Shown: positions 21,020-30,364 of the stretch, piece after piece
How the letters are laid out: each line of letters begins with the position of its first letter
Position numbering within the stretch: position 1 is the first letter of the stretch
Assembly: GCF_018070025.1 (NCBI RefSeq)
Contig: NZ_JAGPYQ010000001.1
Coordinates: forward strand, 3,472,001 to 3,536,000
DNA length: 64,000 nt
DNA from: Streptomyces liliiviolaceus
GTDB lineage: Bacteria > Actinomycetota > Actinomycetes > Streptomycetales > Streptomycetaceae
Reading direction: 5' to 3'
Program-made: the position numbers and the translations under genes
Notes under the pieces: generated by a model
The model's input: the letters and a program-made list of their open reading frames with translations, nothing else
Database searches by the model: none
What the model was told of the DNA's origin: nothing

Positions 21020-24000
21020 ATGACGGTGCCGGGACGCAGGAGCAGTACCTTCTCTCGGCTGCTGCGGCACGGTTTCACCGATCCGTCGGGCGCCGAGCGG
21101 CTGCTCGACAGCCCGCAGCTCGCGGCCGTGACCAACGACCCGGTGCTGCTCGACGCGCTCGGCGCCACCGCAGACCCCGATCTGGCGCTGCTCGGGCTCG
21201 TCCGGATCGTCGAGGCGCAGGACAGCGACGCGGGGCGGCGTGAACTGCTCGACACGCTGATCGCGGCCAAACCGCTGCGCGACCGGCTGCTGGGGGTCCT
21301 CGGCGCCTCCGACGCCCTCGGTGACCATCTCGCGCGCCACCCGCTCGACTGGCAGGCCCTCGTCACGTACGAGCCGCAGGACCTGCATCCCGGCGTCGCG
21401 GAGTTCGAGCGCGGGCTCGCCGAGGCGACCGACCCCGTGTCGCTGCGGGTCGCCTACCGGCGCTGCCTGCTGTCCATCGCCGCCCGTGACGTGTGCGGGA
21501 CCACCGACGTCACGCAGGCGGCGGCCGAGCTGGCCGACCTCGCGACCGCCACCCTGCGCGCCGCGCTCGCCCTCGCCCAGACCGACGCGCCCGAGGACGC
21601 CGGGATGTGCCGGCTGGCCGTGATCGCGATGGGCAAGTGCGGCGGCCACGAGCTGAACTACGTGTCGGACGTCGACGTCATCTTCGTCGGGGAGCCCGCC
21701 GAGGGGACCGACGCGGCCGACGAGGACAAGGCGATGCGGGCCGCCACCCGGCTCGCGGCCCATCTGATGCGGATCTGCTCGGAGACCACCGTCGAGGGTT
21801 CCATCTGGCCCGTCGACGCCAATCTGCGCCCCGAGGGCCGCAACGGCCCGCTCGTGCGCACACTCAGCAGCCACCTCGCCTACTACCACCGCTGGGCCAA
21901 GACCTGGGAGTTCCAGGCCCTGTTGAAGGCGCGGGCCGTCGCGGGGGACCTCACACTGGGAGAGGAGTACGTCTCCACGCTGGCCCCCCTCGTCTGGCAG
22001 GTCGCCGAGCGGGACAACTTCGTCGCCGACGTGCAGAAGATGCGGCGGCGCGTCGTCGAGAACATCCCGCCCGCCGAGATAGAGCGGGAGCTGAAGCTCG
22101 GCCCCGGCGGACTGCGGGACGTCGAATTCGCCGTACAGCTCCTGCAGTTGGTGCACGGGCGGGTGGACACGTCACTGCGCAGCGGGACCACGCTGGACGC
22201 CCTGAAGGCACTGGCGGCGGGCGGGTACGTGGGACGCGTCGACGCCGTGCAGTTCGACGAGGCGTACCGGTTCCTGCGGTCCATGGAACACCGCATACAG
22301 CTCTTCCGGCTGCGGCGTACGCACCTGGTGCCCGAGGACGACGCCGATCTGCGGCGCATCGGACGGTCGCTCGGCCTGCGGACCGACCCGGTCAAGGAAC
22401 TCAACCGGGAGTGGAAGCGGCACGCCGGTGTGGTGCGGCGGCTGCACGAGAAGCTGTTCTACCGGCCGCTGCTCGACGCCGTCGCCCAACTCGCGCCCGG
22501 CGAGAGCAGGTTGAGCGCGGGAGCGGCGCGGGAGCGACTGGTCGCCCTCGGCTACGCGGACCCGGCCGCCGCGCTGCGCCACCTGGAGGCGCTGGCCTCC
22601 GGCGTCACCCGCAAGGCAGCCATCCAACGCACGCTGCTGCCCGTCCTGTTGGGCTGGTTCGCCGACTCCGCCGACCCCGACGCGGGACTGCTCAACTTCC
22701 GCAAGGTCTCGGACGCGCTCGGCAAGACCCCCTGGTATCTGCGGCTGTTGCGGGACGAGGGCGCCGCCGCAGAGAACCTCGCCCGCGTGCTGTCCGCCGG
22801 ACGACTCGCCCCCGACCTGCTGATGCGGGCGCCCGAGGCCGTGGCCCTGCTCGGCAACGGGTCCGGCGGCGGCCTCGTGTCCCGCACCCGCGCCCACCTG
22901 GAGCAGGAGATCCTCTCCGCGGTGGGCCGGGCCGGCAAGGGAGAGGCCGCGGTCACCGCGGCACGCGGCGTACGGCGGCGGGAACTCTTCCGTACGGCCG
23001 CCATCGACATCGTCAGCTCCTACGGCACCGAGGAGACGCCCGCCAACGCCGACCAGGGCGCGCTCGTCGACCTCGTCGGAGGCGCCATCTCCGACCTCAC
23101 GGCGGCGACCCTCGCCGGCACCCTGCGGGCCGTGGTGCGCGACGGCTGGGGCGAGACCCTGCCCACCCGCTTCACCGTCATCGGCATGGGCCGCTTCGGC
23201 GGCCACGAACTGGGCTACGGGTCCGACGCCGACGTCCTCTTCGTGCACGAGCCCCGGGAGGGCGTCGGCGACGAGGAGGCCTCACGGGCCGCCGGCGCCG
23301 TCGTCTCCGAGATGCGCAGACTGCTCCAGATCCCCAGCGCCGACCCGCCGCTGCTCATCGACGCCGACCTGCGCCCCGAGGGCAAGTCGGGGCCGCTCGT
23401 ACGGACACTGAAGTCGTACGAGGCCTACTACCGGCGCTGGTCGCTGGTGTGGGAGTCGCAGGCCCTGCTGCGGGCCGAAGTCGTCGCGGGGGACGAGGAG
23501 TTGGGGCGCCGGTTCCTCGACCTCGCCGATCCGCTGCGGTACCCGGCGGAAGGGCTCGGGGAGGACGCCGTACGGGAGATCCGGCGGCTCAAGGCCCGCA
23601 TGGAGACCGAGCGGATGCCCCGCGGCGCCGACCCCACACTGCACACCAAGCTCGGCCGGGGCGGGCTGTCCGACGTGGAGTGGACCGTGCAGTTGCTGCA
23701 GTTGCGGCACGGGTGGGTGGAGCCGGGGCTGCGGACCACGCGCACGCGGGAAGCGCTCGCCGCGGCGTGTGCGGCCGAGCTGATCTCCGGCGAGGACGCG
23801 GCGATCCTGGACGAGGCGTGGGTGTTGGCGACTCGGGTGCGGAACGCGGTGATGTTGGTGCGGGGGCGGGCGGGGGACACGTTTCCGTCCGACGGGCGGG
23901 AGCTGGCGGCCGTGGGGCGGTACCTGGGGTACGGGCCCGGGCATGTGGGCGACATGCTCGACGACTACCGGCGTACCACGCGGCGGGCGCGGGCGGTGGT

Positions 24001-24025
24001 GGACGAGCTGTTCTACGGGGCGTAG
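21020..24025 (+). CDS. glnE: bifunctional glutamine synthetase adenylyltransferase/deadenylyltransferase
   Basis: A 1001-residue GlnE that adds and removes AMP on the GlnA tyrosine in response to nitrogen status. Two nucleotidyltransferase modules are clear: GKCGGHELNYVSDVDVIFV near residue 204 (deadenylylase half) and GMGRFGGHELGYGSDADVLF near 723 (adenylylase half), each followed by a helical domain with LGPGGLRDVEF or LGRGGLSDVEW. The ATG at 21020 follows GAGG; the open frame upstream to 20732 is not typical of GlnE. Its substrate gene glnA lies 33 kb away in this window. Confidence 0.95.
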   Translation: MTVPGRRSSTFSRLLRHGFTDPSGAERLLDSPQLAAVTNDPVLLDALGATADPDLALLGLVRIVEAQDSDAGRRELLDTLIAAKPLRDRLLGVLGASDALGDHLARHPLDWQALVTYEPQDLHPGVAEFERGLAEATDPVSLRVAYRRCLLSIAARDVCGTTDVTQAAAELADLATATLRAALALAQTDAPEDAGMCRLAVIAMGKCGGHELNYVSDVDVIFVGEPAEGTDAADEDKAMRAATRLAAHLMRICSETTVEGSIWPVDANLRPEGRNGPLVRTLSSHLAYYHRWAKTWEFQALLKARAVAGDLTLGEEYVSTLAPLVWQVAERDNFVADVQKMRRRVVENIPPAEIERELKLGPGGLRDVEFAVQLLQLVHGRVDTSLRSGTTLDALKALAAGGYVGRVDAVQFDEAYRFLRSMEHRIQLFRLRRTHLVPEDDADLRRIGRSLGLRTDPVKELNREWKRHAGVVRRLHEKLFYRPLLDAVAQLAPGESRLSAGAARERLVALGYADPAAALRHLEALASGVTRKAAIQRTLLPVLLGWFADSADPDAGLLNFRKVSDALGKTPWYLRLLRDEGAAAENLARVLSAGRLAPDLLMRAPEAVALLGNGSGGGLVSRTRAHLEQEILSAVGRAGKGEAAVTAARGVRRRELFRTAAIDIVSSYGTEETPANADQGALVDLVGGAISDLTAATLAGTLRAVVRDGWGETLPTRFTVIGMGRFGGHELGYGSDADVLFVHEPREGVGDEEASRAAGAVVSEMRRLLQIPSADPPLLIDADLRPEGKSGPLVRTLKSYEAYYRRWSLVWESQALLRAEVVAGDEELGRRFLDLADPLRYPAEGLGEDAVREIRRLKARMETERMPRGADPTLHTKLGRGGLSDVEWTVQLLQLRHGWVEPGLRTTRTREALAAACAAELISGEDAAILDEAWVLATRVRNAVMLVRGRAGDTFPSDGRELAAVGRYLGYGPGHVGDMLDDYRRTTRRARAVVDELFYGA

Positions 24026-24109
24026 CCACGCCCACGGGCTTTTTCTCGCCCCCGCCGCCCCTACCCTTCCCGTCACTGACTCGGGGGCGCTGCCCCCGAA
24101 CCCCCGGTC

Positions 24110-24290
24110 CTCAAACGCCGGACGGGCTGAGATGTCGCGGACGGCCGGAGATCTTCAGCACGCCCGCGAATCTTCCAGCCCGTCCGCGTATCTTTCAGCC
24201 CGTCCGGCGTTTGAGGACAAAGGGGGGCGAGGGGGCGCAGCCCCCATGCGTGGACGGGAACGGGTAGGGGCGGCGGGGGCGAGGAAAGGC
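24110..24290. repeat. intergenic GC-rich repeat cluster (CAGCCCGTCCGGCGTTTGAG family), copy 1
   Basis: An inverted pair carries CTCAAACGCCGGACGGGCTG (near 24113) and its complement (near 24197). The stretch 24192-24290 is about 95% identical to 61309-61404, 37 kb away, including the GGGGGCGCAGCCCCC palindrome. This fills the glnE to PAP2-gene gap, which holds no gene. It probably folds as a bidirectional terminator. Confidence 0.75.
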
Positions 24291-24326
24291 CACCCCCCCC
24301 AGCACCTGCGGGGCCGCGCTGGTCGC

Positions 24327-25181
24327 TCAGGGCTTGGGCGGGACCTTTTGCTGGACCTGTTGCGGGAGCGCGTACGGCAGCGCCCCGTACCAGAGCCTCG
24401 CCACCGTGTAGCCGAACGCCAGGCACGCCATGCCGCCCACCGCGTCCAGCCAGAAGTGGTTGGCCGTGGCGACGATGACCACCAGGGTCGCCACCGGGTA
24501 CAGCAGGCCGAGGACGCGGACCCAGGGGACCGAGGCCAGGGCGAAGATCGTGAGGCCGCACCACAGGGACCAGCCGATGTGCATGGACGGCATCGCGGCG
24601 TACTGGTTCGACATGCTCTTCAGGTCGCCCGAGGCCATCGAGCCCCAGGTCTGGTGGACCACGACCGTGTCGATGAAGTCGTTGCCGGTCATCAGGCGCG
24701 GCGGGGCCAGCGGATACAGGTAGTAGCCGATCAGGGCCACGCCCGTGGTGGCGAAGACGACCGTGCGCGTGGCCGCGTACCGGCCCGGGTGGCTGCGGTA
24801 GAGCCACACCAGGACGCCGATGGTCACCACGAAGTGCAGCGTCGCGTAGTAGTAGTTCATGCCGACGATCAGCCATGTCACCGAGTTCACGGCGTGGTTG
24901 ACCGATTCCTCGACGGCGATGCCGAGATGGTGCTCCACTCTCCAGAGCCAGTCGGCGTTCTCCAGCGCCTGACTCCGCTGCTCCGGAACCGCGTTGCGGA
25001 TCAGCGAGTACGTCCAGTAGCTCACGCCGATGAGCAGGATCTCGAACCAGAGCCGGGGGCGGCGGGGCGTACGCAGCCTTCGCAGGAGACGGTGTCCCGC
25101 GCTGCCGTGCGCCTCGTCCGCGACGGGCTGTGGAGGGGCCTGCTCCTGGCCTTCCAGTGTCGTCACGGTGCTCTCACCCAT
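24327..25181 (-). CDS. PAP2-type membrane phosphatase/lipid phosphotransferase-like protein
   Basis: A 284-residue integral membrane protein with about six hydrophobic spans. PAP2_3 motifs are visible: YPLAPPRL near residue 158, AAMPSMHIGW near 198 (conserved PSMH) and TANHFWLDAVGG near 244 (second histidine and aspartate). Such proteins hydrolyse or transfer lipid phosphate head groups at the outer face of the membrane. The long open frame running on to 26744 is a shadow of malR. ATG 25181 has only a weak ribosome site; a GTG five codons later is possible. Confidence 0.82.
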   Translation of the reverse strand: MGESTVTTLEGQEQAPPQPVADEAHGSAGHRLLRRLRTPRRPRLWFEILLIGVSYWTYSLIRNAVPEQRSQALENADWLWRVEHHLGIAVEESVNHAVNSVTWLIVGMNYYYATLHFVVTIGVLVWLYRSHPGRYAATRTVVFATTGVALIGYYLYPLAPPRLMTGNDFIDTVVVHQTWGSMASGDLKSMSNQYAAMPSMHIGWSLWCGLTIFALASVPWVRVLGLLYPVATLVVIVATANHFWLDAVGGMACLAFGYTVARLWYGALPYALPQQVQQKVPPKP

Positions 25182-25348
25182 AGGGACAGAGTCTGCCAGA
25201 TGAGCCTTTCTCGACCGATCATCCCTTGGGTGGGTTCTGGCCGCACGTTCTACACCTGAAGTAGGTGGACCACTACTTCCCGCGCACGACCACGCCCGGC
25301 CCGCACCCCTACGTAATACCCCTGGGCGGTACCTCTGAGCTGGTGTTC

Positions 25349-26476
25349 CTACGAGCGGTTGCGGTCCCCGGGGGACGAGGCCGTCGAGCCCCGCACCACC
25401 AGCTCGGGCATGAACACGAACTCGCTGTGGGGTGCCGGCGTCCCGCCGATCTCCTCCAGCAGCGTACGCACCGCGGCCTGGCCCATCGCCGGGACCGGCT
25501 TGCGGACCGTGGTCAGGGGCGGGTCGGTGAACGCGATCAGCGGGGAGTCGTCGAAGCCGACGACGGAGATGTCGTCCGGGACTTCCAGCCCGCGCTGCCG
25601 GGCCGTGCGTATGGCACCCAGCGCCATCATGTCGCTCGCGCAGACGATCGCCGTGCAGTCGCGGTCGATGAGCGCCGCCGTGGCGGCCTGGCCGCCCTCC
25701 AGCGTGTACAGCGAGTGCTGGACCAGGCGCTCCTCGATGTCGGCCGTGGCCAGCCCCAGCAGGTCCTGCATCGTGCGGACGAAGCCCTCGATCTTGCGCT
25801 GCACCGGCACGAACCGCTTGGGGCCCAGCGCGAGGCCGATCCGGGTGTGGCCGAGCGAGACGAGGTGGGTGACCGCGAGGGCCATCGCCGCCCGGTCGTC
25901 CGGGGAGATGAAAGGTGCCTGCACCTTTGGCGAGAAACCGTCGATGAGGACGAACGGCACGCCCCGCCCGCGCAGTTGCTCGTAGCGCTGCATGTCCGCG
26001 GAGGTGTCCGCGTGCAGTCCGGAGACGAAGATGATGCCGGCGACCCCCCGGTCGACCAGCATCTCGGTCAGTTCGTCCTCGGTGGAGCCGCCGGGGGTCT
26101 GGGTCGCGAGGACCGGCGTGTAGCCCTGCCGGGTCAGCGCCTGGCCGATGACCTGGGCCAGGGCCGGGAATATCGGGTTCTCCAGCTCCGGGGTTATCAG
26201 CCCGACGAGCCCCTCGCTGCGCTGGCGCAGCCGTACGGGCCGCTCGTAGCCGAGCACGTCGAGCGCGGCCAGTACGGACTGGCGGGTGGTGGCGGCGACG
26301 CCCGGCTTCCCGTTCAGGACCCGGCTGACGGTCGCTTCGCTCACCCCCGCCTGCGCTGCGATGTCGGCAAGCCGTGTGGTCACGGGATTGGACTGTACCG
26401 GCCGGGGATCGCGTTGCCCACTGAACGAACGCCGTGCACGGGCACTTGGACGGCCCGCTCCGGGCTGCTGCGTCAT
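25349..26476 (-). CDS. malR: LacI-family maltose/maltodextrin repressor
   Basis: A LacI/GalR repressor: helix-turn-helix TRLADIAAQAGVSEATVSRV followed by hinge LNGKPGVAATTRQ, then a periplasmic-binding-like effector domain ending near SVVGFDDSPLIAFTDPPLTTVRKP. It is divergent from malE, and the orthologue (S. coelicolor MalR, Reg1 of S. lividans) represses malEFG and amylase genes. Two starts are possible. The ATG at 26476 has GAGGGAA at good spacing and gives 375 residues; the GTG at 26383 gives 344 residues, the length I recall for MalR, but has no clear ribosome site. Confidence 0.9.
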   Translation of the reverse strand: MTQQPGAGRPSARARRSFSGQRDPRPVQSNPVTTRLADIAAQAGVSEATVSRVLNGKPGVAATTRQSVLAALDVLGYERPVRLRQRSEGLVGLITPELENPIFPALAQVIGQALTRQGYTPVLATQTPGGSTEDELTEMLVDRGVAGIIFVSGLHADTSADMQRYEQLRGRGVPFVLIDGFSPKVQAPFISPDDRAAMALAVTHLVSLGHTRIGLALGPKRFVPVQRKIEGFVRTMQDLLGLATADIEERLVQHSLYTLEGGQAATAALIDRDCTAIVCASDMMALGAIRTARQRGLEVPDDISVVGFDDSPLIAFTDPPLTTVRKPVPAMGQAAVRTLLEEIGGTPAPHSEFVFMPELVVRGSTASSPGDRNRS

Positions 26477-26611
26477 CGCGTTCCCTCGTGATTCTGGTCG
26501 GCAGTGTCGTGGCGGGGTGGTCGTCGTCCGCCGCGTGCGCCCGTGCGGTCGGGGTGCTTCCTGCAAGGCGCCGAGCGCCGATGATCCTCGTGACCGACGA
26601 GTATGGCAAGA

Positions 26612-26766
26612 GCTTGCAGAGTCTTGCACGGCGGGCCCGCACCCCACGAATGCCCCTGTGGCAAGGCATCGCGGCAGATCGGGACGGTTCCGAAGAGGTC
26701 ACGGCGGGGTAACTGTCGGCGGGTCTTGCACTTTTTTGCTGCAAGGTCTTTCGCGCCGCTTACATC
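26612..26766. promoter_or_regulatory. malR-malE intergenic control region with CTTGCA operators
   Basis: CTTGCAGAG and CTTGCACGG lie as direct repeats at 26613-26631. CTTGCA (26725-26730) and TTGCTGCAAG (26736-26745) form an inverted set just ahead of malE. TACATC at 26761 could be a -10 element. The motif family matches known MalR targets of Streptomyces. Confidence 0.7.
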
Positions 26767-26879
26767 GCTGTTACGTTCACGTCGCCCGACGGCGGCAACG
26801 GTGCGGTCGGCGAGTCGGCAGGGACGGCGGACGGGGCCGCTCCCTCAAGCACACGGGCTTTCACCCTCAAGGAGAACTC

Positions 26880-28154
26880 ATGCGGCGTGGCATAGCGGCC
26901 ACCGCACTGGTGGCGTCCCTCGCCCTCACGGCGACGGCCTGCGGCGGAGACAGCGACGACAGTGGCAAGGCGGACGGCCCGGTCACCCTCACGTGGTGGG
27001 ACACGTCCAACGCCACCAACGAGGCACCGACGTACAAGGCCCTCGTGAAGGAATTCGAGAAGGCCAACCCGGACATCAAGGTCAAGTACGTCAACGTGCC
27101 CTTCGACCAGGCGCAGAACAAGTTCGACACCGCCGCCGGTTCCAAGGGCGCCCCGGACATCCTGCGTTCCGAGGTCGGCTGGACCCCCGCGTTCGCCAAG
27201 AAGGGCTTCTTCCTGCCGCTCGACGGCACCGAGGCCCTCGCGGAGCAGGACAAGTTCCAGGCCAGCCTGATCGAGCAGGCCAAGTACGAGGGCAAGACGT
27301 ACGGTGTGCCGCTGGTCACCGACACCCTCGCGCTGGTCTACAACAAGGACCTCTTCGCGAAGGCCGGCATCGACGCGGCGCCCACCACCTGGGCCGACCT
27401 CAAGACGGACGCCGGCACGGTCAAGGACAAGACGGGCGTCGACGGCTACTGGGGCTCCACCCAGGCCTACTACGCGCAGTCGTTCCTGCACGGCGAGGGC
27501 ACCGACACGGTCGACGCCGACGCCAAGAAGATCACCGTGAAGTCGCCCGAGGCGGTCAAGGGCTACAAGACCTGGCAGGGCCTGTTCAGCGGAAAGGGCC
27601 TGCACAAGGCGGACACCACCGCCGACGCGTACGCCCACATCCAGGACGCCTTCGTCAACGGCAAGGTCGCCTCGATCATCCAGGGCCCGTGGGAGATCAC
27701 GAACTTCTACAAGGGCTCGGCCTTCAAGGACAAGGGCAACCTCGGTATCGCCACCGTCCCGGCCGGCTCCGGCGGCAAGGCGGGCGCCCCGACCGGCGGC
27801 CACAACCTCTCCGTGTACGCGGGCTCGGACAAGGCCCACCAGGAGGCGTCGCTCACGTTCCTGAAGTTCATGACGTCGGCGAAGTCCCAGGAGACCATCG
27901 CCCTCAAGAACTCCACGCTGCCGACCCGCGAGGACGCCTACACCACCGAGGTCAAGTCCGACCCGGGGATCGCCGGCTACCAGGGTGTGCTCGCCGCCGC
28001 CCAGCCGCGCCCGGCGCTGCCCGAGTACAGCTCCCTGTGGGGTCCGCTCGACACCGAGCTGCCGAAGATCGCCGGTGGCAAGGAGTCCCTCGACAAGGGC
28101 CTGAGCAACGCGGAGACCGCGATCGCCAAGCTGGTCCCGGACTTCAGCAAGTGA
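26880..28154 (+). CDS. malE: maltose/maltodextrin ABC transporter substrate-binding lipoprotein
   Basis: A 424-residue extracellular solute-binding protein (family 1). The signal peptide ends in a lipobox-like LTATAC with lipidated Cys21. The body starts VTLTWWDTSN and shows GVPLVTDTLALVYNKDLF and GPWEITNFY, typical of maltodextrin binders. AGGAG lies 6 nt before the ATG. It heads the malEFG operon and is divergent from malR. Captured maltodextrins would pass to MalF/MalG. Confidence 0.93.
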   Translation: MRRGIAATALVASLALTATACGGDSDDSGKADGPVTLTWWDTSNATNEAPTYKALVKEFEKANPDIKVKYVNVPFDQAQNKFDTAAGSKGAPDILRSEVGWTPAFAKKGFFLPLDGTEALAEQDKFQASLIEQAKYEGKTYGVPLVTDTLALVYNKDLFAKAGIDAAPTTWADLKTDAGTVKDKTGVDGYWGSTQAYYAQSFLHGEGTDTVDADAKKITVKSPEAVKGYKTWQGLFSGKGLHKADTTADAYAHIQDAFVNGKVASIIQGPWEITNFYKGSAFKDKGNLGIATVPAGSGGKAGAPTGGHNLSVYAGSDKAHQEASLTFLKFMTSAKSQETIALKNSTLPTREDAYTTEVKSDPGIAGYQGVLAAAQPRPALPEYSSLWGPLDTELPKIAGGKESLDKGLSNAETAIAKLVPDFSK

Positions 28155-28212
28155 CACCGGGTGGCCGCCGGATCCGTCCCCGTCCAGAACGGGGGGCGCG
28201 TCCGGCGGCCAC

Positions 28213-28260
28213 CGGCCCACGACCGGCCCAAGACAGGCCCGTCGGCCCACGACCGGCCCA
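28213..28260 (+). repeat. malE-malF intergenic 18-bp direct repeat
   Basis: CGGCCCACGACCGGCCCA occurs at 28213-28230 and again at 28243-28260, separated by 12 bp, within the 172-bp malE-malF gap. Each unit contains inverted GGCC elements that can fold. It may trim or stabilise the malE mRNA so that the binding protein outnumbers the permeases. Confidence 0.6.
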
Positions 28261-28326
28261 CAGGCTCGGGCCCGCAGACCCACCGGCCCGCTGATCAGCC
28301 CCTGATTTTCCAGAAGGTGTCGAATC

Positions 28327-29331
28327 ATGACAGTCGTCGTCGACCGCGCGACCGGCAAGCGCCGGGGGAGCCGGGCCCCGCGCCCCGGCCCGCTCCAGCG
28401 CGTGAAGCGCGCGTACCAGAAGTACTGGTACGCGTACGCGATGACCGCCCCGGTGGTCGTCGTCCTCGGTGTGCTGGTGCTCTATCCGCTGCTGCGCGGC
28501 ATCTACCTGACGTTCACCGACGCCACCAGTCTCAACTCGGCCCGCACGATCGGCGTCAACCACATCGACGCCACGTACGAGTTCATCGGCCTGGACAACT
28601 ACGCCGACATCCTGTGGGGGCCGACCGCGTACGACCGGTTCTGGTCGCACTTCATCTGGACGATCGTGTGGACGGCGCTGTGCGTGCTGCTCCACTACGT
28701 CATCGGGCTCGGGCTGGCGCTGCTGCTCAACCAGAAGCTGAAGGGCCGCACCTTCTACCGGCTCATCCTCGTCCTGCCATGGGCCGTGCCCACCTTCGTC
28801 ACCGTCTTCGGCTGGCGGTTCATGCTCGCCGACGGCGGCATCATCAACTCCATGCTCGACGCGGTCCATCTGCCCTCGCCGCTCTGGCTTGAGGACACCT
28901 TCTGGCAGCGGACCGCCGCGATCATGGTCAACACCTGGTGCGGTGTGCCGTTCATGATGGTCTCGCTGCTCGGCGGCCTCCAGTCCATCGACCCCGTCCT
29001 GTACGAGGCCGCGGAGATGGACGGCGCCAACGCCTGGCAGCGCTTCAGGAACGTGACGCTGCCGGGTCTGCAGTCGGTCAGCTCCACCGTCGTCCTGCTG
29101 GGCGTCATCTGGACGTTCAACCAGTTCGCCATCATCTTCCTGCTCTTCGGCGACACCGCGCCGGACGCGCAGATCCTCGTCACCTGGGCCTACTACCTGG
29201 GCTTCGGCCAACAGCCGCGCGACTACGCGCAGTCCGCCGCGTACGGCGTCCTGCTGCTGTCCATCCTGATCGTCTTCACCTCCGTCTACCGCCGCTGGCT
29301 GGCCCGCAATGAGCAGCAGCTCGCGATCTGA
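28327..29331 (+). CDS. malF: maltose/maltodextrin ABC transporter permease
   Basis: A 334-residue inner-membrane permease with six predicted spans, beginning with TAPVVVVLGVLVLYPLLRGIY near residue 40 (split by family variation). The cytoplasmic EAA loop, EAAEMDGANAWQRF, which docks on the ATPase, is near residue 231. No ATPase gene is nearby; in Streptomyces the shared ATPase MsiK, encoded elsewhere, energises such importers. Lies 13 bp upstream of malG. Confidence 0.93.
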   Translation: MTVVVDRATGKRRGSRAPRPGPLQRVKRAYQKYWYAYAMTAPVVVVLGVLVLYPLLRGIYLTFTDATSLNSARTIGVNHIDATYEFIGLDNYADILWGPTAYDRFWSHFIWTIVWTALCVLLHYVIGLGLALLLNQKLKGRTFYRLILVLPWAVPTFVTVFGWRFMLADGGIINSMLDAVHLPSPLWLEDTFWQRTAAIMVNTWCGVPFMMVSLLGGLQSIDPVLYEAAEMDGANAWQRFRNVTLPGLQSVSSTVVLLGVIWTFNQFAIIFLLFGDTAPDAQILVTWAYYLGFGQQPRDYAQSAAYGVLLLSILIVFTSVYRRWLARNEQQLAI

Positions 29332-29344
29332 GGCAGGAGCCCCC

Positions 29345-30256
29345 ATGAGCACCACGACCGTCAAGACCCCGCCCCCGGTGGACGGGGCGCCCACGGGCAC
29401 CGCACCGGCCGGCAAGGGGCCGCGGCGCGGCGAGCGCAGTCGCGCCGGGGCCCTGACCTCGCACGGCATCCTCAGCGTCGCCAGCCTGATAGCGCTCTTC
29501 CCGATCGCCTGGCTGATCTATCTGTCGCTCGGCCCGGACAAGGACGACTATCTGCACCCCGGGGGCATCCTCGGCAAGATGACGTTCGACAACTACACGT
29601 TCGTGTTGCAGCACACGCCGTTCTTCGACTGGCTGTGGAGCACGCTCGTCGTGTCGCTGGGCACGACCGTCATCGGCGTCCTGGTCGCCGCCACCACCGG
29701 CTACGCGGTCTCGCGCATGCGCTTCCCCGGCTACAAGAAGTTCATGTGGGTGCTCCTGGTCACCCAGATGTTCCCGGTCGCGGTACTGATGGTCCCGATG
29801 TACGAGATCCTCAGCGAACTCCAGCTGATCGACAACTACTTCGGCCTGATCCTCGTCTACTGCTCGACGGCCGTGCCGTACTGCGCGTGGCTGCTCAAGG
29901 GGTACTTCGACACGATCCCCTTCGAGATCGACGAGGCCGGACGCGTCGACGGGCTCTCGCCCTTCGGCACGTTCGCCCGGCTGATCCTGCCGCTCGCCAA
30001 GCCGGGGCTCGCCGTCGCCGCGTTCTACAGCTTCATCACCGCGTTCGGTGAGGTCGCGTTCGCCTCGACGTTCATGCTGTCCGACACGAAGTACACGTTC
30101 GCGGTGGGGCTGCAGAGCTTTGTCAGTGAGCATGACGCTCAGCGCAATCTGATGGCTGCGACGGCTGTGCTCGTGGCCATTCCGGTGTCCGCGTTCTTCT
30201 ACCTTGTGCAGAAGAACCTGGTGACCGGGTTGACCGCGGGTGGCACGAAGGGTTAG
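29345..30256 (+). CDS. malG: maltose/maltodextrin ABC transporter permease
   Basis: A 303-residue permease. A low-complexity basic N-terminal tail of about 35 residues precedes six spans. The EAA loop reads IDEAGRVDGLSPFGTF near residue 198. The ATG at 29345 has GGAG 6 nt upstream; the in-frame reading from 29309 runs back into malF. It forms the heterodimeric channel with MalF. The aglA gene follows after a repeat-containing gap. Confidence 0.93.
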   Translation: MSTTTVKTPPPVDGAPTGTAPAGKGPRRGERSRAGALTSHGILSVASLIALFPIAWLIYLSLGPDKDDYLHPGGILGKMTFDNYTFVLQHTPFFDWLWSTLVVSLGTTVIGVLVAATTGYAVSRMRFPGYKKFMWVLLVTQMFPVAVLMVPMYEILSELQLIDNYFGLILVYCSTAVPYCAWLLKGYFDTIPFEIDEAGRVDGLSPFGTFARLILPLAKPGLAVAAFYSFITAFGEVAFASTFMLSDTKYTFAVGLQSFVSEHDAQRNLMAATAVLVAIPVSAFFYLVQKNLVTGLTAGGTKG

Positions 30257-30307
30257 CCGTACGCGGCGAGCTGCGGGTTGTCTGCCGTCTGCGGACCCGC
30301 TGTGGCT

Positions 30308-30340
30308 GGTCGCGCAGTTCCCCGCGCCCCTTCGGGGCGC
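30308..30340. repeat. GCGCAGTTCCCCGCGCCCC repeat, copy 1
   Basis: This is one of five intergenic copies in the window of a Streptomyces-type repeat (others at 33612-33695, 41322-41387, 51447-51500 and 61263-61286). It ends in a GCCCCTTCGGGGC hairpin. It lies between malG and aglA and could act as a terminator or attenuator there. Confidence 0.75.
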
Positions 30341-30364
30341 TCTCCGTCACGTATCTAGGAAGCC

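Noticed and set aside
21493..24267. 924-codon plus-strand frame inside glnE
   Set aside because: It is arginine/alanine-rich in another frame of glnE, without domain signals.
25182..26744. Upstream extension of the PAP2 open frame
   Set aside because: It overlaps malR in another frame and is arginine-rich; the PAP2 domain begins only near 25181.
28144..29469. 441-codon minus-strand frame across malF
   Set aside because: It is a shadow of malF; no ribosome site or motif.
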